NCBI GenBank assembly: GCA_030671065.1
Contig: DAOVAM010000005.1
Coordinates: 1 to 32,978 of the forward strand
Direction: 5' to 3'
From: Candidatus Aminicenantota bacterium
GTDB taxonomy: Bacteria > Acidobacteriota > Aminicenantia > Aminicenantales > Aminicenantaceae
Length of the DNA: 32,978 nt
Shown: one piece after another, positions 8,598 to 18,084 of the stretch
How the letters are laid out: each line of letters starts with the position of its first letter
Numbering within the stretch: position 1 is the first letter of the stretch
Translations under genes and position numbers: made by a program
The notes under the pieces: model-generated
Told to the model about the DNA's origin: nothing
What the model saw: only the letters and a program-made list of their open reading frames with translations
Databases searched by the model: none

Positions 8598-9965
8598 TTA
8601 TTTTGATTCAATACAATACAGATGTGTGGAAGTCCGGATGAAGAGCTGGGATCCGGAAACAGCGGGGGACGCTAATGTGTACGTTCCGTCCAGCTCATTC
8701 GTCGCGAGCAGCTTGAATTCCGCCCCGACAAAAACAATGGAAGTTACGGCTTTCTCGTTCAGGATATAGAGCTTGCCGTCAGATAGAATCGGAGATGCAC
8801 TCACGATGCCTTCTGTTGTTGTCTCAGGCCCCCAAATCAGTGTTCCTTTTTTTGCGTCCAAGCATGTCACCAGTCCACGATCATCGACCATGTAAAAATA
8901 TTTTCCATCGCTTATGGGGGAAGGAACATCCGGGGCCGCTGATCCCTCATACTTCCAAGCAAGATGACTTTCTGTGATATCCCCCGTCCCACCGACTTTC
9001 AGCGCTAAAAGTGGCTTTTTACGGGTTGGGGCATAGATCAAACCATCAACAATGATGGGAGTGGGAACAACACGATAATTGGGCCGTTTCAAAGGATTCA
9101 AGCCGGCAGCCCGCCAAATCTCTTTTCCTGTTTTAAAGTCATGCCCTGTGACGTAATCCCCTCCTGAAATAACGATCTGAGTCTTGCCTTTGTGCTTGAG
9201 AATGACTGGAGTCGTGTACGCATCGGGGGATTCTCTCTGTGCATCTGTGGGCCGTTCCTGTCGCCATTGTACCTTACCTGTCTTCGCATTGAAAGAAACG
9301 ATATAAGAAGGATCGTCTGTTCGCATGCCATGCAGGACTTCGACGATAAGACTGCCATCGTGCAGTAACGGCGAAGACCCATAGCCCCAATTGTGACCGA
9401 ACGGACCAAAATCCTGTTGAAGGTCTTTCTTCCAGATCTGTTTACCATCCATGTCGAATGCTACGACTTTGCCTGTCCCTGTGACGACCCAGACATGCTT
9501 GCCGTCAGTAACAGGTGAGGGCGTGGCATCGTTTTGCTTGCGGTGTACCTGGTTTTTATCGTCCAGCTCACGTTTCCAGAGTATCTGGCCATTCTTCTTT
9601 GAAATGCAAAACAAGAATAACTTTGGACCTCCAGGATCAAGGCTGGGTCTCCTGCGTCTACTCTGTTGTTGTTTCTGCTCCGGTGCTTTCTGGGCTGAGG
9701 GCTCGGGTTTCGGCTCTGATTTAGAGGGAGACGTGATGAATACGTGGTCTCCCCAAATGATCGGAGTGGCAGCACTCCAGGACGGTAAAGGTGTCTTCCA
9801 GACGATATTCTCGGTTAAGCTCCACTTCATGGGAAGACTTTTGGCATCGCTCATGCCGTTATGATATGGACCACGCCAATGAGGCCAGTTTTCCTGCGCC
9901 TGGACAAAACCTGCTGTCGCACAAACAGCAAGCATCAAAACAATGCAAAGGGATTGTCTCTTCAT
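8598..9965 (-). CDS. exported PQQ-like beta-propeller protein (copy 2)
   Basis: A 455-residue exported paralogue of the following gene, 16 bases away. The signal peptide (about residues 1-23) ends near V-Q-A-Q, and the mature chain opens with WPHWRGP. Blade motifs include SKKNGQILW, NAKTGKVQW, DFKTGKEIW and DAKKGTLIW. An unusual low-complexity insertion rich in Pro, Gln, Lys and Arg, including Q-Q-Q and R-R-R-R runs, sits in the first blade at about residues 78-112. That insertion may be a surface loop. GGAGG lies seven bases before the ATG. Cellular role unknown. Confidence 0.87.
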   Translation of the reverse strand: MKRQSLCIVLMLAVCATAGFVQAQENWPHWRGPYHNGMSDAKSLPMKWSLTENIVWKTPLPSWSAATPIIWGDHVFITSPSKSEPKPEPSAQKAPEQKQQQSRRRRPSLDPGGPKLFLFCISKKNGQILWKRELDDKNQVHRKQNDATPSPVTDGKHVWVVTGTGKVVAFDMDGKQIWKKDLQQDFGPFGHNWGYGSSPLLHDGSLIVEVLHGMRTDDPSYIVSFNAKTGKVQWRQERPTDAQRESPDAYTTPVILKHKGKTQIVISGGDYVTGHDFKTGKEIWRAAGLNPLKRPNYRVVPTPIIVDGLIYAPTRKKPLLALKVGGTGDITESHLAWKYEGSAAPDVPSPISDGKYFYMVDDRGLVTCLDAKKGTLIWGPETTTEGIVSASPILSDGKLYILNEKAVTSIVFVGAEFKLLATNELDGTYTLASPAVSGSQLFIRTSTHLYCIESK

Positions 9966-10025
9966 TAAATTCCTCCATGCTGATTTATTTTCATTGCATA
10001 CTTTCTGTTTAGACGTTTAAAACGA

Positions 10026-13000
10026 CTATTCCTTCCTTAGGGCCGGGATGAGATCCTCTTTCGTCGCGAAAAACGCTGCTAAGTAGGTCCAAATGGCTCC
10101 ATTCAGCCCGACAATTATTAATACTATAAGTATAGTAAGATAAGGTATTTCTGCACCCGGTGTCAACAAGGATGGCAGAGTCGCCAGTAAAGCGGCAAGA
10201 ATCCCGTAAAAAATCCCGGCGATCAAAAGTGCCAGATGTTCGGATAAGATGATGGTTCGCACGGATTTTCTAGTGTAGCCCACAGCCCGAAGCAGTGCCA
10301 GCTCACCCAGTCGCTCCTTGATATTGCGCCAAACGACAATCCCCAAACCCACACTCCCTAATAATAGACCGAAACTTCCCAGAATCAGGAAAATGGATAA
10401 ATACGTGTTCTGAACCGCGTTAAATTCTGCCAGGCGAGTGGATGCAGGGACCAAATCCAGACCTTGATCCTGCATAGCCCAAGATAGACCTCCTGAAACT
10501 TCTTCTATTTTTTCAAAGGGGGCATCCACGAGAAAAAGCCTGTATCCGCTTATAGAGGGAAAATTTTGAATAAAGGCTCGCTCGGAGAGGATGATGTTTC
10601 CTTGAAAAATTGAGTTGGCCAACCCCCCGACGAGTTTAAGTTGAAAGGCCTCGCCCTTTTCATCCAGATAGTTCAAGGTATCCCCCACGGCCTTACCCAG
10701 TCCCCAAACGATGACAGATTGATCGGCGATAACCGGTATTGTCTTATCAGATAAATCTTGTTCGAGGACTGACCACGGATCTTCCGGGTTGACCTCATCG
10801 GTTATCGCGGTAAACGTGAAAGCGCCTCTCTTCGAAAGTTCATCTGGATCGACACCGATCAGCTGCGGGTTTGCGACACGATTGAGGTTCAAACAGCTTG
10901 CATCATCCCCTTCTTTCACGCGAAACTGGACAAAACTCATATTCTCTGCGTCTCCGCGTTCTAATCCATAAAACTGTATCCCTTTTTTGCTGTTGAGGTC
11001 ATAAAGAACAGGGATAGCGCTTTCCCCATACAGAGCAAATCCACCTGTGCCCGAATCTCTTCTCTCTGCATCTTTAAAGGCATTGATGCGGTTTGCACCC
11101 ACCGTAAAAACGATGAACAATCCGCAGGCCAGAAGCCCTATCAATGTGACACTGCGCATCCTTTTTCTCGCAGTGTTGCGAACGCCAATGTTCAAAAGAC
11201 CCAGCCGCATTCTGTTCGTGCTTTTCCCAAGTCGGAACAGCACAACATTCGTCAAAGTCATCCCGCTGACGAGAAGAAGTGAGCCGGCTGTGAAGAAAAA
11301 CGCAAAAGCATCTTCTCCTCTTCCAAAATTCGTTAGGACCAGAATAAACACAACAGCCATCACACATGAAATCCCGATGAAAAGGCTTTTCCGCGGTTTT
11401 TTCTTTCCTCTTGCCTCAATCTTTGTCAGACCTCTCTGCAAGCCGGAAATAGAGTGTGCGATTTGCCTCCTGGTCACTAACCAGATGGTGAAGAGTGCAA
11501 CGATAATGCCGCTGAATGCACCCATAAAAAGGGATGACAATTCAAAATGAATATGGAGCGCTGAGGTGCCTACAGCCCCTTGCCAGACTGTTTTTAACGC
11601 ATTGAGGATGAGTAGATTATACATGAGCCCCATAAAACTCCCCAGCAAACTGCCGATCATGACCAGCACAGCTCCTTCACGTAGAACCAACCGCCTCACC
11701 GCTTTCCTGGAGAATCCCAGGGCGAGAAACAATCCGTTTTCTTCTGATCGATTTTCTGTACTGAAAGCAAACAGTAAACTTGTCAACAGCAGCGCCGCGA
11801 TGATAATGAAGAAACTCAATCCAAGGAAAAGCTGAGAAAAATTGACAGACTGTGAGCTCGCACGGAGCCCTTCCTTTTTGACCTCCCGGAAGACAAACCC
11901 GAGACTGGCAGGATCCAAGGCCTCTTTAAAATTGCTCTCCACAACATCTTTCTTTAATCCCGAATACCGCACGGCGGTTAAATTCCCGAAGCGGTTGGCC
12001 CACATTTTTTGAGCCGCACGCAGTGTCACGAATGCTTTGGGAGTTCCCCGGAAATCGTCCCAATAGTCCTCATCTTTATCCCGGATCTTATCCAGGTCTA
12101 TTGGCATGCCGGGATTCCAATCACGGCAGTTTTCCTCACCGGATAATCCAGGAAAATCAGGCAGCAAGTCTTTATCCGCGTAAATTCCTCTCAAAGGCAC
12201 GACAGCAGCCACACGGAATTCAGAGCTCAATTCCTTCAAGTCCCGTCTTGGACCCAAAACATAATAAATCATCTGGATCTGATCACCCACACGTGCATCC
12301 AAATCCCGGGCAAGCCACGCATTGATGACGATCTCATCATCGTTCATCCCAGAAGGAATGATGGGTGTTCCTGGAGCAGAGACAAAGGAATAGGGTGTGG
12401 ATCGATTCCTAAGTTGAATCTCATTCACAAAATATGTCAGGATCGGCCTAGCTTTCTGACTGAGATTCACTGCTGCGTCGACAACAGAAGGATCCAGAAA
12501 AACACGACTCGACTTCAACTCAACAAAATTGCGTCCGGTGATTTCTCTCAACTCAAGACCGGCATCAACGAGTGTCCAAACATCTTTGACCGCTTTGTTC
12601 ACAACCTGAATGTCCAGAGGGGTGCCCGGTCTTTCTGAGATGAGCAGAACGTTAGCTCTGCGCTCAAAACCCATGTCTTGCGACAAGGCAGGCAGAGAAA
12701 CAAACACAGTGCTGGGACTGACCTGGTCGGCTTTGAGATTGAACCTCCCGAATCCAGAATCCGAAGCGATGGCCTTGACCTTGAACCGTCTGGCTATCGT
12801 GGATTCTGAATCCATGGACAGAGGTGCGTCCTTCGGCATGACATCCAGTTCCTGCATGCGGAGGACAATCTCATCATCTTCTTTGATTTCAAGACGTGTA
12901 GCGAGATACTGATTGACAATGGCCTCATCAGGCAAAATCTGACTGAAAAAATCCCTGTCGCCGCCGATTTCTCCAAAACGGGCATCCACCCCGATAACCT

Positions 13001-13319
13001 GAATGTTGTTGATCCTGCGCTGTCCACCCTCGGCTATGGCAATCCCTTTTGTTTGAAGGAGAGGAGCCACAATGGTTCCGAGTGTATTCGAAAGGTCATC
13101 TGCCATTCGAGCCTGGAAGAAACGGTCTCCCGAAGAAAGAGCGTACTCTGTGGTTCCAAGCCTATCTAATACAACCTTCTGAAGACTGTGACGAACAGAA
13201 TCACCGATGACAAGGGCGCCAACCAGAATGGCCGTGCTCACCATCGTCCCCAGGACAACCCAGAGATGGCTTTTTCGATAAAAGGCGAGGCTGCGAAGGA
13301 GCAGTTTCCAGGGATTCAT
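10026..13319 (-). CDS. large FtsX/MacB-type ABC transporter permease
   Basis: This 1097-residue inner-membrane permease has two FtsX domains. One transmembrane helix lies at about residues 17-40, followed by a large extracytoplasmic domain to about 490. The first FtsX helix bundle starts near 495 and several more helices follow. A second extracytoplasmic region precedes the final three-helix FtsX bundle at about 972-1085 (motif E-R-L-G-E-L-A-L-L-R-A-V-G-Y just inside). This duplicated layout resembles the fused LolC/LolE-like or macrolide-exporter-like permeases that act as mechanotransmission machines on periplasmic substrates. Its ATPase partner is the gene immediately before it, 5 bases away. 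Substrate unknown; lipoproteins or surface-attached propellers are plausible given the neighbours. Confidence 0.9.
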   Translation of the reverse strand: MNPWKLLLRSLAFYRKSHLWVVLGTMVSTAILVGALVIGDSVRHSLQKVVLDRLGTTEYALSSGDRFFQARMADDLSNTLGTIVAPLLQTKGIAIAEGGQRRINNIQVIGVDARFGEIGGDRDFFSQILPDEAIVNQYLATRLEIKEDDEIVLRMQELDVMPKDAPLSMDSESTIARRFKVKAIASDSGFGRFNLKADQVSPSTVFVSLPALSQDMGFERRANVLLISERPGTPLDIQVVNKAVKDVWTLVDAGLELREITGRNFVELKSSRVFLDPSVVDAAVNLSQKARPILTYFVNEIQLRNRSTPYSFVSAPGTPIIPSGMNDDEIVINAWLARDLDARVGDQIQMIYYVLGPRRDLKELSSEFRVAAVVPLRGIYADKDLLPDFPGLSGEENCRDWNPGMPIDLDKIRDKDEDYWDDFRGTPKAFVTLRAAQKMWANRFGNLTAVRYSGLKKDVVESNFKEALDPASLGFVFREVKKEGLRASSQSVNFSQLFLGLSFFIIIAALLLTSLLFAFSTENRSEENGLFLALGFSRKAVRRLVLREGAVLVMIGSLLGSFMGLMYNLLILNALKTVWQGAVGTSALHIHFELSSLFMGAFSGIIVALFTIWLVTRRQIAHSISGLQRGLTKIEARGKKKPRKSLFIGISCVMAVVFILVLTNFGRGEDAFAFFFTAGSLLLVSGMTLTNVVLFRLGKSTNRMRLGLLNIGVRNTARKRMRSVTLIGLLACGLFIVFTVGANRINAFKDAERRDSGTGGFALYGESAIPVLYDLNSKKGIQFYGLERGDAENMSFVQFRVKEGDDASCLNLNRVANPQLIGVDPDELSKRGAFTFTAITDEVNPEDPWSVLEQDLSDKTIPVIADQSVIVWGLGKAVGDTLNYLDEKGEAFQLKLVGGLANSIFQGNIILSERAFIQNFPSISGYRLFLVDAPFEKIEEVSGGLSWAMQDQGLDLVPASTRLAEFNAVQNTYLSIFLILGSFGLLLGSVGLGIVVWRNIKERLGELALLRAVGYTRKSVRTIILSEHLALLIAGIFYGILAALLATLPSLLTPGAEIPYLTILIVLIIVGLNGAIWTYLAAFFATKEDLIPALRKE

Positions 13320-13324
13320 TGATT

Positions 13325-14008
13325 CTAAGAATTCTCCAGTTTTCCGTCCCGGAGCTTGTACACTTTGTCCATGAGCCGGGCAAGCTCCAACGAGTGAGTC
13401 ACAACAATCAGCGCCATGCCCTCCTCTTTGTTTAATTGAAGTAAGAGTTGACCAAGGTTTTCCGAGGATTCCCTGTCGAGAGAACCGGTGGGCTCATCTG
13501 CCAAGATAAGCTTCGGCGTGTTGATCAGGGCTCTTACGACCGCCACACGCTGCCGCTCACCCCCGGACAGTTGAGCAGGAAAGTGATAGAAGTGTTTTTC
13601 AAGTCCCACTTTCTCCAATAATTCCTTCGCCCGGATCCTCACATTTTCATCCTCTCTATTCAAACCGAGAGGAATCGTTGGAATCAAAACATTCTCTAAA
13701 ACCGTGCACTGAGGCAGCAAATGGTGGAGTTGAAATACAAAACCTATATCCTGATTCCTGATTTTTGATAGCTCTGAATCTTCGAGGTCGGCTAAATTTT
13801 TTCCAGTCAAAGTGACTATCCCGGAGGTCGGCCGATCAAGGGCACCAATAATGTTGAGAAGAGTGCTTTTTCCGGACCCCGAAGGCCCCACAACAGCAAT
13901 GGATTCTCCTTGATTGACCTGAAGGGAAATATCTCTCAGGACGATCGCCTGACCTTCCCCGGACGGGATTTCATATGTCTTGGAAATATTTTTGAGTTCA
14001 AGCAACAT
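13325..14008 (-). CDS. LolD/MacB-type ABC transporter ATP-binding protein
   Basis: A 227-residue nucleotide-binding domain of the LolD/FtsE/MacB class. Seen: Walker A GPSGSGKST (41-49), Q-loop Gln93, signature LSGGERQ (147-153), Walker B LILADEP (167-173) and switch His205. It should energise the large FtsX-type permease whose gene starts 5 bases downstream. The ATG at 14008 was chosen because family homology begins there (MLLELKNISKTY) with a G-rich site upstream; the longer frame would extend deep into the glycosyltransferase gene. It overlaps the end of that gene by 11 bases, suggesting translational coupling. Confidence 0.93.
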   Translation of the reverse strand: MLLELKNISKTYEIPSGEGQAIVLRDISLQVNQGESIAVVGPSGSGKSTLLNIIGALDRPTSGIVTLTGKNLADLEDSELSKIRNQDIGFVFQLHHLLPQCTVLENVLIPTIPLGLNREDENVRIRAKELLEKVGLEKHFYHFPAQLSGGERQRVAVVRALINTPKLILADEPTGSLDRESSENLGQLLLQLNKEEGMALIVVTHSLELARLMDKVYKLRDGKLENS

Positions 14009-15284
14009 CGTTATATATCCCCGCAATATTTTTTGCCATTTGCTCCATGGAAAACCGTTCCAACACGACTTTCCTTCCCTGTTCGCCCAGCTTTCTGGCT
14101 TTCTCCGGATCGGCGAGCAGCGAGGCAATGGCATTCGTCAGTTCTATACTGGTATTCGGCTCATAAATGATCCCTCCGTTCGTCACCTTCACAAATTCCG
14201 GATAACTGCCCACATTGGGCTGCACAACCGGAACACCAGCTGCCAAGGCTTCGACCTGATAGGCACCGAAGGCCTCACCGGTGGGAACAGGGACAGAAAG
14301 GAGTGTGAGTGACTTGAGAAATTCAATGCGATTTTCTTTGTTGAAGCTTTTGAATACTCTGATATCATTTCCAAAACCGCGTTTTGATATCTTTTTTAAT
14401 AATTCACTCACAAAACGTTTATCATCACTTGAATAACCGCCAGTCATGTGTAATTTCAAGTCTTTAAAGGGGCTGTTTTCTTTCAATCGTATGAAAGCGT
14501 CGACTAGTATCCCGAGACCGAAATATTCTGACATCCTGCATAAATATCCGATCACTGGAGGATTGGATGGGAGTGAAGATCTTTCATACCCGTTGAGATC
14601 AATGCCTCCATAAACTGCCTTAATTCTATCAACGGGTATTTTGAGCTGTTTTCGAGATTTATTTAAATAATAGTCACTGGCAGTTATGAAAAGATCAACA
14701 TCGGTTGCTTTTTCAGCCATTAAATTCCATATTTTCCTCTGATAATGATCGTTCATTTGATCGATCCACTCGTTTTCATCCTGAAGTGAACAGATAACTC
14801 TTGTTCTCAGATCATTTTTAAGCCTGTGGACAAGTCCAAGCAACAGAGCATTAGAAAGATGAACGATATCCGGATTGATCTCTTTCCGAAGGTATTTGAT
14901 AAGATGATCCAATTCAGTGGCTTGTCGACCTTTTTCACCTTGCAACATAGAAATTGTCATTTCCTCGAGTCCCGTGGCACGTGTTGAACCGGATTTTTTT
15001 GCTGCCATATTCAACAATGGATAAAAATCGAAGATGCGTTCCAACCACACAGGAGCATGTCTGTAAAAAGGCAATTTTTCTTTGAGATAAACATTAATTG
15101 CACCATAAAAAACTGGCGTATCGGCTATTTTTCCATTCACTTCCAGATTTGATGGAAGATACATGGGAACCTTACGCACATCATGTCCGAGGACAAGAAG
15201 TGATTTGAGCAACTCGTCATCTCGAAAACAGTTTTGACAGTAAAATGTCCCGCCTGCTCCAGGAGTCACATACACTATCTTCAT
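13998..15284 (-). CDS. GT4-family glycosyltransferase
   Basis: This 428-residue enzyme has a GT-B fold. The N-terminal acceptor domain opens with MKIVYVTPGAGG and then a Cys-x-x-Cys (YCQNCFRD) seen in a subset of family 4 enzymes. The C-terminal donor domain has the E-x7-E motif in EAFGAYQVE, which binds the nucleotide-sugar. No signal peptide or transmembrane helix is evident, so it should act in the cytoplasm or at the membrane surface. It overlaps the PQQ-like lipoprotein gene by 4 bases (ATGA) and the ABC ATPase gene by 11. That tight coupling hints at glycan or glycolipid work connected with the exporter, but sugar and acceptor are unknown. Confidence 0.88.
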   Translation of the reverse strand: MKIVYVTPGAGGTFYCQNCFRDDELLKSLLVLGHDVRKVPMYLPSNLEVNGKIADTPVFYGAINVYLKEKLPFYRHAPVWLERIFDFYPLLNMAAKKSGSTRATGLEEMTISMLQGEKGRQATELDHLIKYLRKEINPDIVHLSNALLLGLVHRLKNDLRTRVICSLQDENEWIDQMNDHYQRKIWNLMAEKATDVDLFITASDYYLNKSRKQLKIPVDRIKAVYGGIDLNGYERSSLPSNPPVIGYLCRMSEYFGLGILVDAFIRLKENSPFKDLKLHMTGGYSSDDKRFVSELLKKISKRGFGNDIRVFKSFNKENRIEFLKSLTLLSVPVPTGEAFGAYQVEALAAGVPVVQPNVGSYPEFVKVTNGGIIYEPNTSIELTNAIASLLADPEKARKLGEQGRKVVLERFSMEQMAKNIAGIYNDVA

Positions 15285-16441
15285 GATCCTTCTCCAAATG
15301 CATACACTCGCCCATCTTCAGCACCGATGACAATGAATCCCCCTGCAACAGCAGGACATCCAATAATGGCCGCGCCGATCTCATAAGACCATATTTCCTT
15401 TCCGTTCTTTAAATCTACCACATAGAGCCTGCCATCTATAGATCCGGTTATGACTCTGTTACCGGCAATAACCGGTGAACCGTCTATCTCATCGCGCGTC
15501 TGAAAATCCCAGATCTTTTCCCCTGTTTTTTGGTTGACACAGTGTAAATAACCATCGCGTGAACCGATCGCTACACGCCCTTCACCCACGGCAGGGGAGG
15601 AAAAAAAGGGTCCGGGATGCTCCTTGTCCTCGTATTCCCAAACGATTCGTTGCTCCGCCAAATCGATACAGATCAATCTATTCCCATAATGTCCAAGATA
15701 CGCTCTGTTGGAGACGAGAGCGGCTGAACCCGGAATGTAAGAGCCCGCCAAGACTTCCCCTCTCTTTGTTCCATCAGAGACCGAAATAATGTGAAGCAGT
15801 TCATCGCATCCTCCAAACACAACATGAATCCCGTCTGTCGAAGGAGCTCCGTTGATATAGTTTTCGGTTTCGTAGGCCCATTTCAGTTCTCCAGTCAAGG
15901 CCTCAAAACAGTACACTCGGTTGTCATAGCATCCCACGAACACAGAAATCTCTTTATCTCTGGAGGCTCTCGCCCAGTTGGCTGAGCCGTAGATGGAATT
16001 GTCACATTTGTATTTCCATCTGAGTTGTCCGGTATGGGCATCCAGGGAAAAAAAATTACCGCTCAAGTTTCCGATATAAACCACATCATCCAGCAGGAGC
16101 GGGGAGGCCTCGATGTCATCTTCTGTGTCAAACTCCCAGATCTTGCGACCATCTGATAGATCCACAGAATAGACTTTCCCATCTGTCGAACCGATGTACA
16201 CACGCCCAAAACCGAGAACCGGAGATGAAACAATTTCCGACCCAGTCTGAAACGACCAGAGTAAAGCCAATTCATCAGGAATTCTATCCTTTGCTACTCC
16301 AGAAAGAGTCGGATCACCTCGAAAAATGGGCCAATTCGCTGCCTCAACATTCAAAATCTTCTTTTCCACATCTTTCTTGGCGCAAGAAGCTGCGAGAACA
16401 GGAAGCAGCAACGCAATTATTGTTATTCTAAATTTCCTCAT
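15281..16441 (-). CDS. PQQ-like propeller lipoprotein (copy 3)
   Basis: A 386-residue PQQ-like propeller with a lipoprotein signal; the candidate lipidated cysteine is C20 in L-A-A-S-C. The mature chain carries the family start motif as WPIFRGD. At least six blade motifs are visible (DLSDGRKIW, DAHTGQLRW, EALTGELKW, DLAEQRIVW, NQKTGEKIW, DLKNGKEIW), the most regular of the copies here and reminiscent of BamB, an outer-membrane scaffold propeller. It probably sits on the periplasmic face of a membrane. It is translationally coupled to the glycosyltransferase gene through an ATGA overlap. A BamB-like scaffolding role is a guess. Confidence 0.86.
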   Translation of the reverse strand: MRKFRITIIALLLPVLAASCAKKDVEKKILNVEAANWPIFRGDPTLSGVAKDRIPDELALLWSFQTGSEIVSSPVLGFGRVYIGSTDGKVYSVDLSDGRKIWEFDTEDDIEASPLLLDDVVYIGNLSGNFFSLDAHTGQLRWKYKCDNSIYGSANWARASRDKEISVFVGCYDNRVYCFEALTGELKWAYETENYINGAPSTDGIHVVFGGCDELLHIISVSDGTKRGEVLAGSYIPGSAALVSNRAYLGHYGNRLICIDLAEQRIVWEYEDKEHPGPFFSSPAVGEGRVAIGSRDGYLHCVNQKTGEKIWDFQTRDEIDGSPVIAGNRVITGSIDGRLYVVDLKNGKEIWSYEIGAAIIGCPAVAGGFIVIGAEDGRVYAFGEGS

Positions 16442-16482
16442 GTATCATTCCTCAATTATCTGCATCGTTTTATCCATTCTCA

Positions 16483-18084
16483 TCACTTATTCGGAGATGA
16501 TTTTTCCTGATTCCGGTCTCGCCAGGAAAGTGCGGCTGTGGGACAGGCTGTGACACATTCCCCGGCCACATTGATCAACCCCTGGCTGAGAGGTTCTCCG
16601 AATGGGATCTCAACACGAACGTTGAATCCTCTGTCAATAAAAGTCAAACCGAGTTTTTCTCCGGCTTTCTTTGTGATTTGTACGCACAAACCGCATTTGA
16701 TGCATTTTCCAGGCTCATAAATGACAAGCTCATGCTGTATATTTCTTTGAAATCCCTTTCTCTCCACAAAGGAAAAACGGCGTTGGTTGGCCTGGTATTC
16801 TTCCGAATACTTCCGCAATTTGCAGGAATCTGGCTTGCGGCAGTCACAGCCAAAGCAACGCGATGATTCTCGGACAGCTTCCTCATCCGAATAGCCAGTT
16901 TTCAACCCGCCCACAGGAACAATATGTTCATGCTTTTCGGCCTCCTTCATGAATTCGTTGGCTTCGTCTTTACGAATTTTTCCGAGGATGGAATGGAAGC
17001 GTGGTTTTGGACCCTTAGCAGTTTTGTTCTCTAAAAACTGATTCACAGAATAAGCCATGCTTTTCCCATGAGCTGCTGCCCGTATCGCCATGCGCGCTTC
17101 TGAAACAGCATTCCCGCCCGCAAAAACTCCGGGAACACTGGTCTCGAAAGTCTTTCTGTTGATCACTACACCCTTGGAGGTATGCTCAACTCCAGAATCT
17201 TCAAACACCTTGGGATCTATTTTCCCCACAGCCAGGACAAGAGCATCGTAGCCAGTACGCAATTCATCCCATCCCAAATCCTCACCCAGTGAGCGTTCCA
17301 TCCGGAACTCGGCTCCCAACCCAGAAATGCGGTCAATTTCTGAATCCAGGACAGATTTGGGTAATTCTTTATCCGGAACTCCATACCGAAGCATGCCACC
17401 CGGATGGGGATTTTGATCATAGACGTGGCAAGCGTGGCCATCTTGAAGGAGATAGTAGGCTGCAGAGAGTCCGGCCGGCCCAGCCCCGACGACAGCCAAT
17501 TTTTTTCCAGAATTCGGCTTCACGGCTGGATGATAAGGGGAGTCTTGAGCCAGGTCAACATCTGCCACATATCTTTTCAAAGAACAGATCCCTACAGGAT
17601 TGTCAAAATTTCTGCGATGACATCCTTTTTCACAGGGAGCAGGACAGATGCGCCCCAAGACCGCAGGCAGGGCGATGTCTCTCTTCACAGTGGCGATCGC
17701 ATCCACGAGTCGATTATCTTCAATTTGCCTGATCATCTGCGGAATGTTCATGTGAGCCGGGCAGGCCCGATGGCACGGGGCCTCACAATCACCGACATGC
17801 TCACTCAATAGAAAATCCAGAGCATCTTTCCGGGCTACTTTGACTTTTTCATTTTCTGTCTCGATCCGCATTCCCTCAGCAACAGTGGCCGAGCAGGATG
17901 GGATCAGTCGGTCCGAATTGATTTCATGAACGACGCAGATCATACAGGACGTGAATCTCTCGTACCCGTTTAAATAACACAGTGTGGGAATGTGAATGTT
18001 CAATTTCCTGGCAGCTTCAAAAACAGTACTGTTTTCATTGACACTCACGTCACGATTGTCTATGGAAACACTTATCAATTTCAT
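16483..18084 (-). CDS. GltD-like Fe-S flavoprotein with NuoG-type [2Fe-2S] head, lacking the NAD(P)H domain
   Basis: A 533-residue cytoplasmic redox protein. Residues 1-80 form a [2Fe-2S] domain with C36, C47, C50 and C64, the NuoG spacing. Residues about 96-175 carry the GltD-type cysteine region (C100, C104, C108, C147, C151, C155). FAD binding is shown by GAGPAGLSAA (200-209) and FAGGNAV (321-327). In GltD and NfnB about 120-130 residues with a second GGGN-type Rossmann motif separate these two halves. Here only about 30 residues lie between ALVLAVG and FAGGN, so the NAD(P)H domain is absent. The C-terminus adds two cysteine clusters (C410/413/415/421 and C461/464/467 with C510/514). It overlaps the NuoE-NuoF gene by 4 bases and probably takes electrons from that subunit. 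The start at 18084 is set by the overlap and by homology. Confidence 0.88.
   Translation of the reverse strand: MKLISVSIDNRDVSVNENSTVFEAARKLNIHIPTLCYLNGYERFTSCMICVVHEINSDRLIPSCSATVAEGMRIETENEKVKVARKDALDFLLSEHVGDCEAPCHRACPAHMNIPQMIRQIEDNRLVDAIATVKRDIALPAVLGRICPAPCEKGCHRRNFDNPVGICSLKRYVADVDLAQDSPYHPAVKPNSGKKLAVVGAGPAGLSAAYYLLQDGHACHVYDQNPHPGGMLRYGVPDKELPKSVLDSEIDRISGLGAEFRMERSLGEDLGWDELRTGYDALVLAVGKIDPKVFEDSGVEHTSKGVVINRKTFETSVPGVFAGGNAVSEARMAIRAAAHGKSMAYSVNQFLENKTAKGPKPRFHSILGKIRKDEANEFMKEAEKHEHIVPVGGLKTGYSDEEAVRESSRCFGCDCRKPDSCKLRKYSEEYQANQRRFSFVERKGFQRNIQHELVIYEPGKCIKCGLCVQITKKAGEKLGLTFIDRGFNVRVEIPFGEPLSQGLINVAGECVTACPTAALSWRDRNQEKSSPNK

Noticed and set aside
7241-9965. PQQ-dependent alcohol or glucose dehydrogenase function for the propeller genes
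   Set aside because: They have PQQ-like blade motifs only; no haem c site or recognisable dehydrogenase catalytic signature was seen, and the lengths are shorter than true quinoprotein alcohol dehydrogenases.
13998-14134. N-terminal 42-codon extension of the ABC ATPase frame
   Set aside because: It lies inside the glycosyltransferase gene and shows no homology; family similarity begins at the ATG at 14008.
16531-16550. GGGACAGGC-like string inside the GltD-like gene as another palindrome copy
   Set aside because: Only one arm is present and it is ordinary coding sequence.
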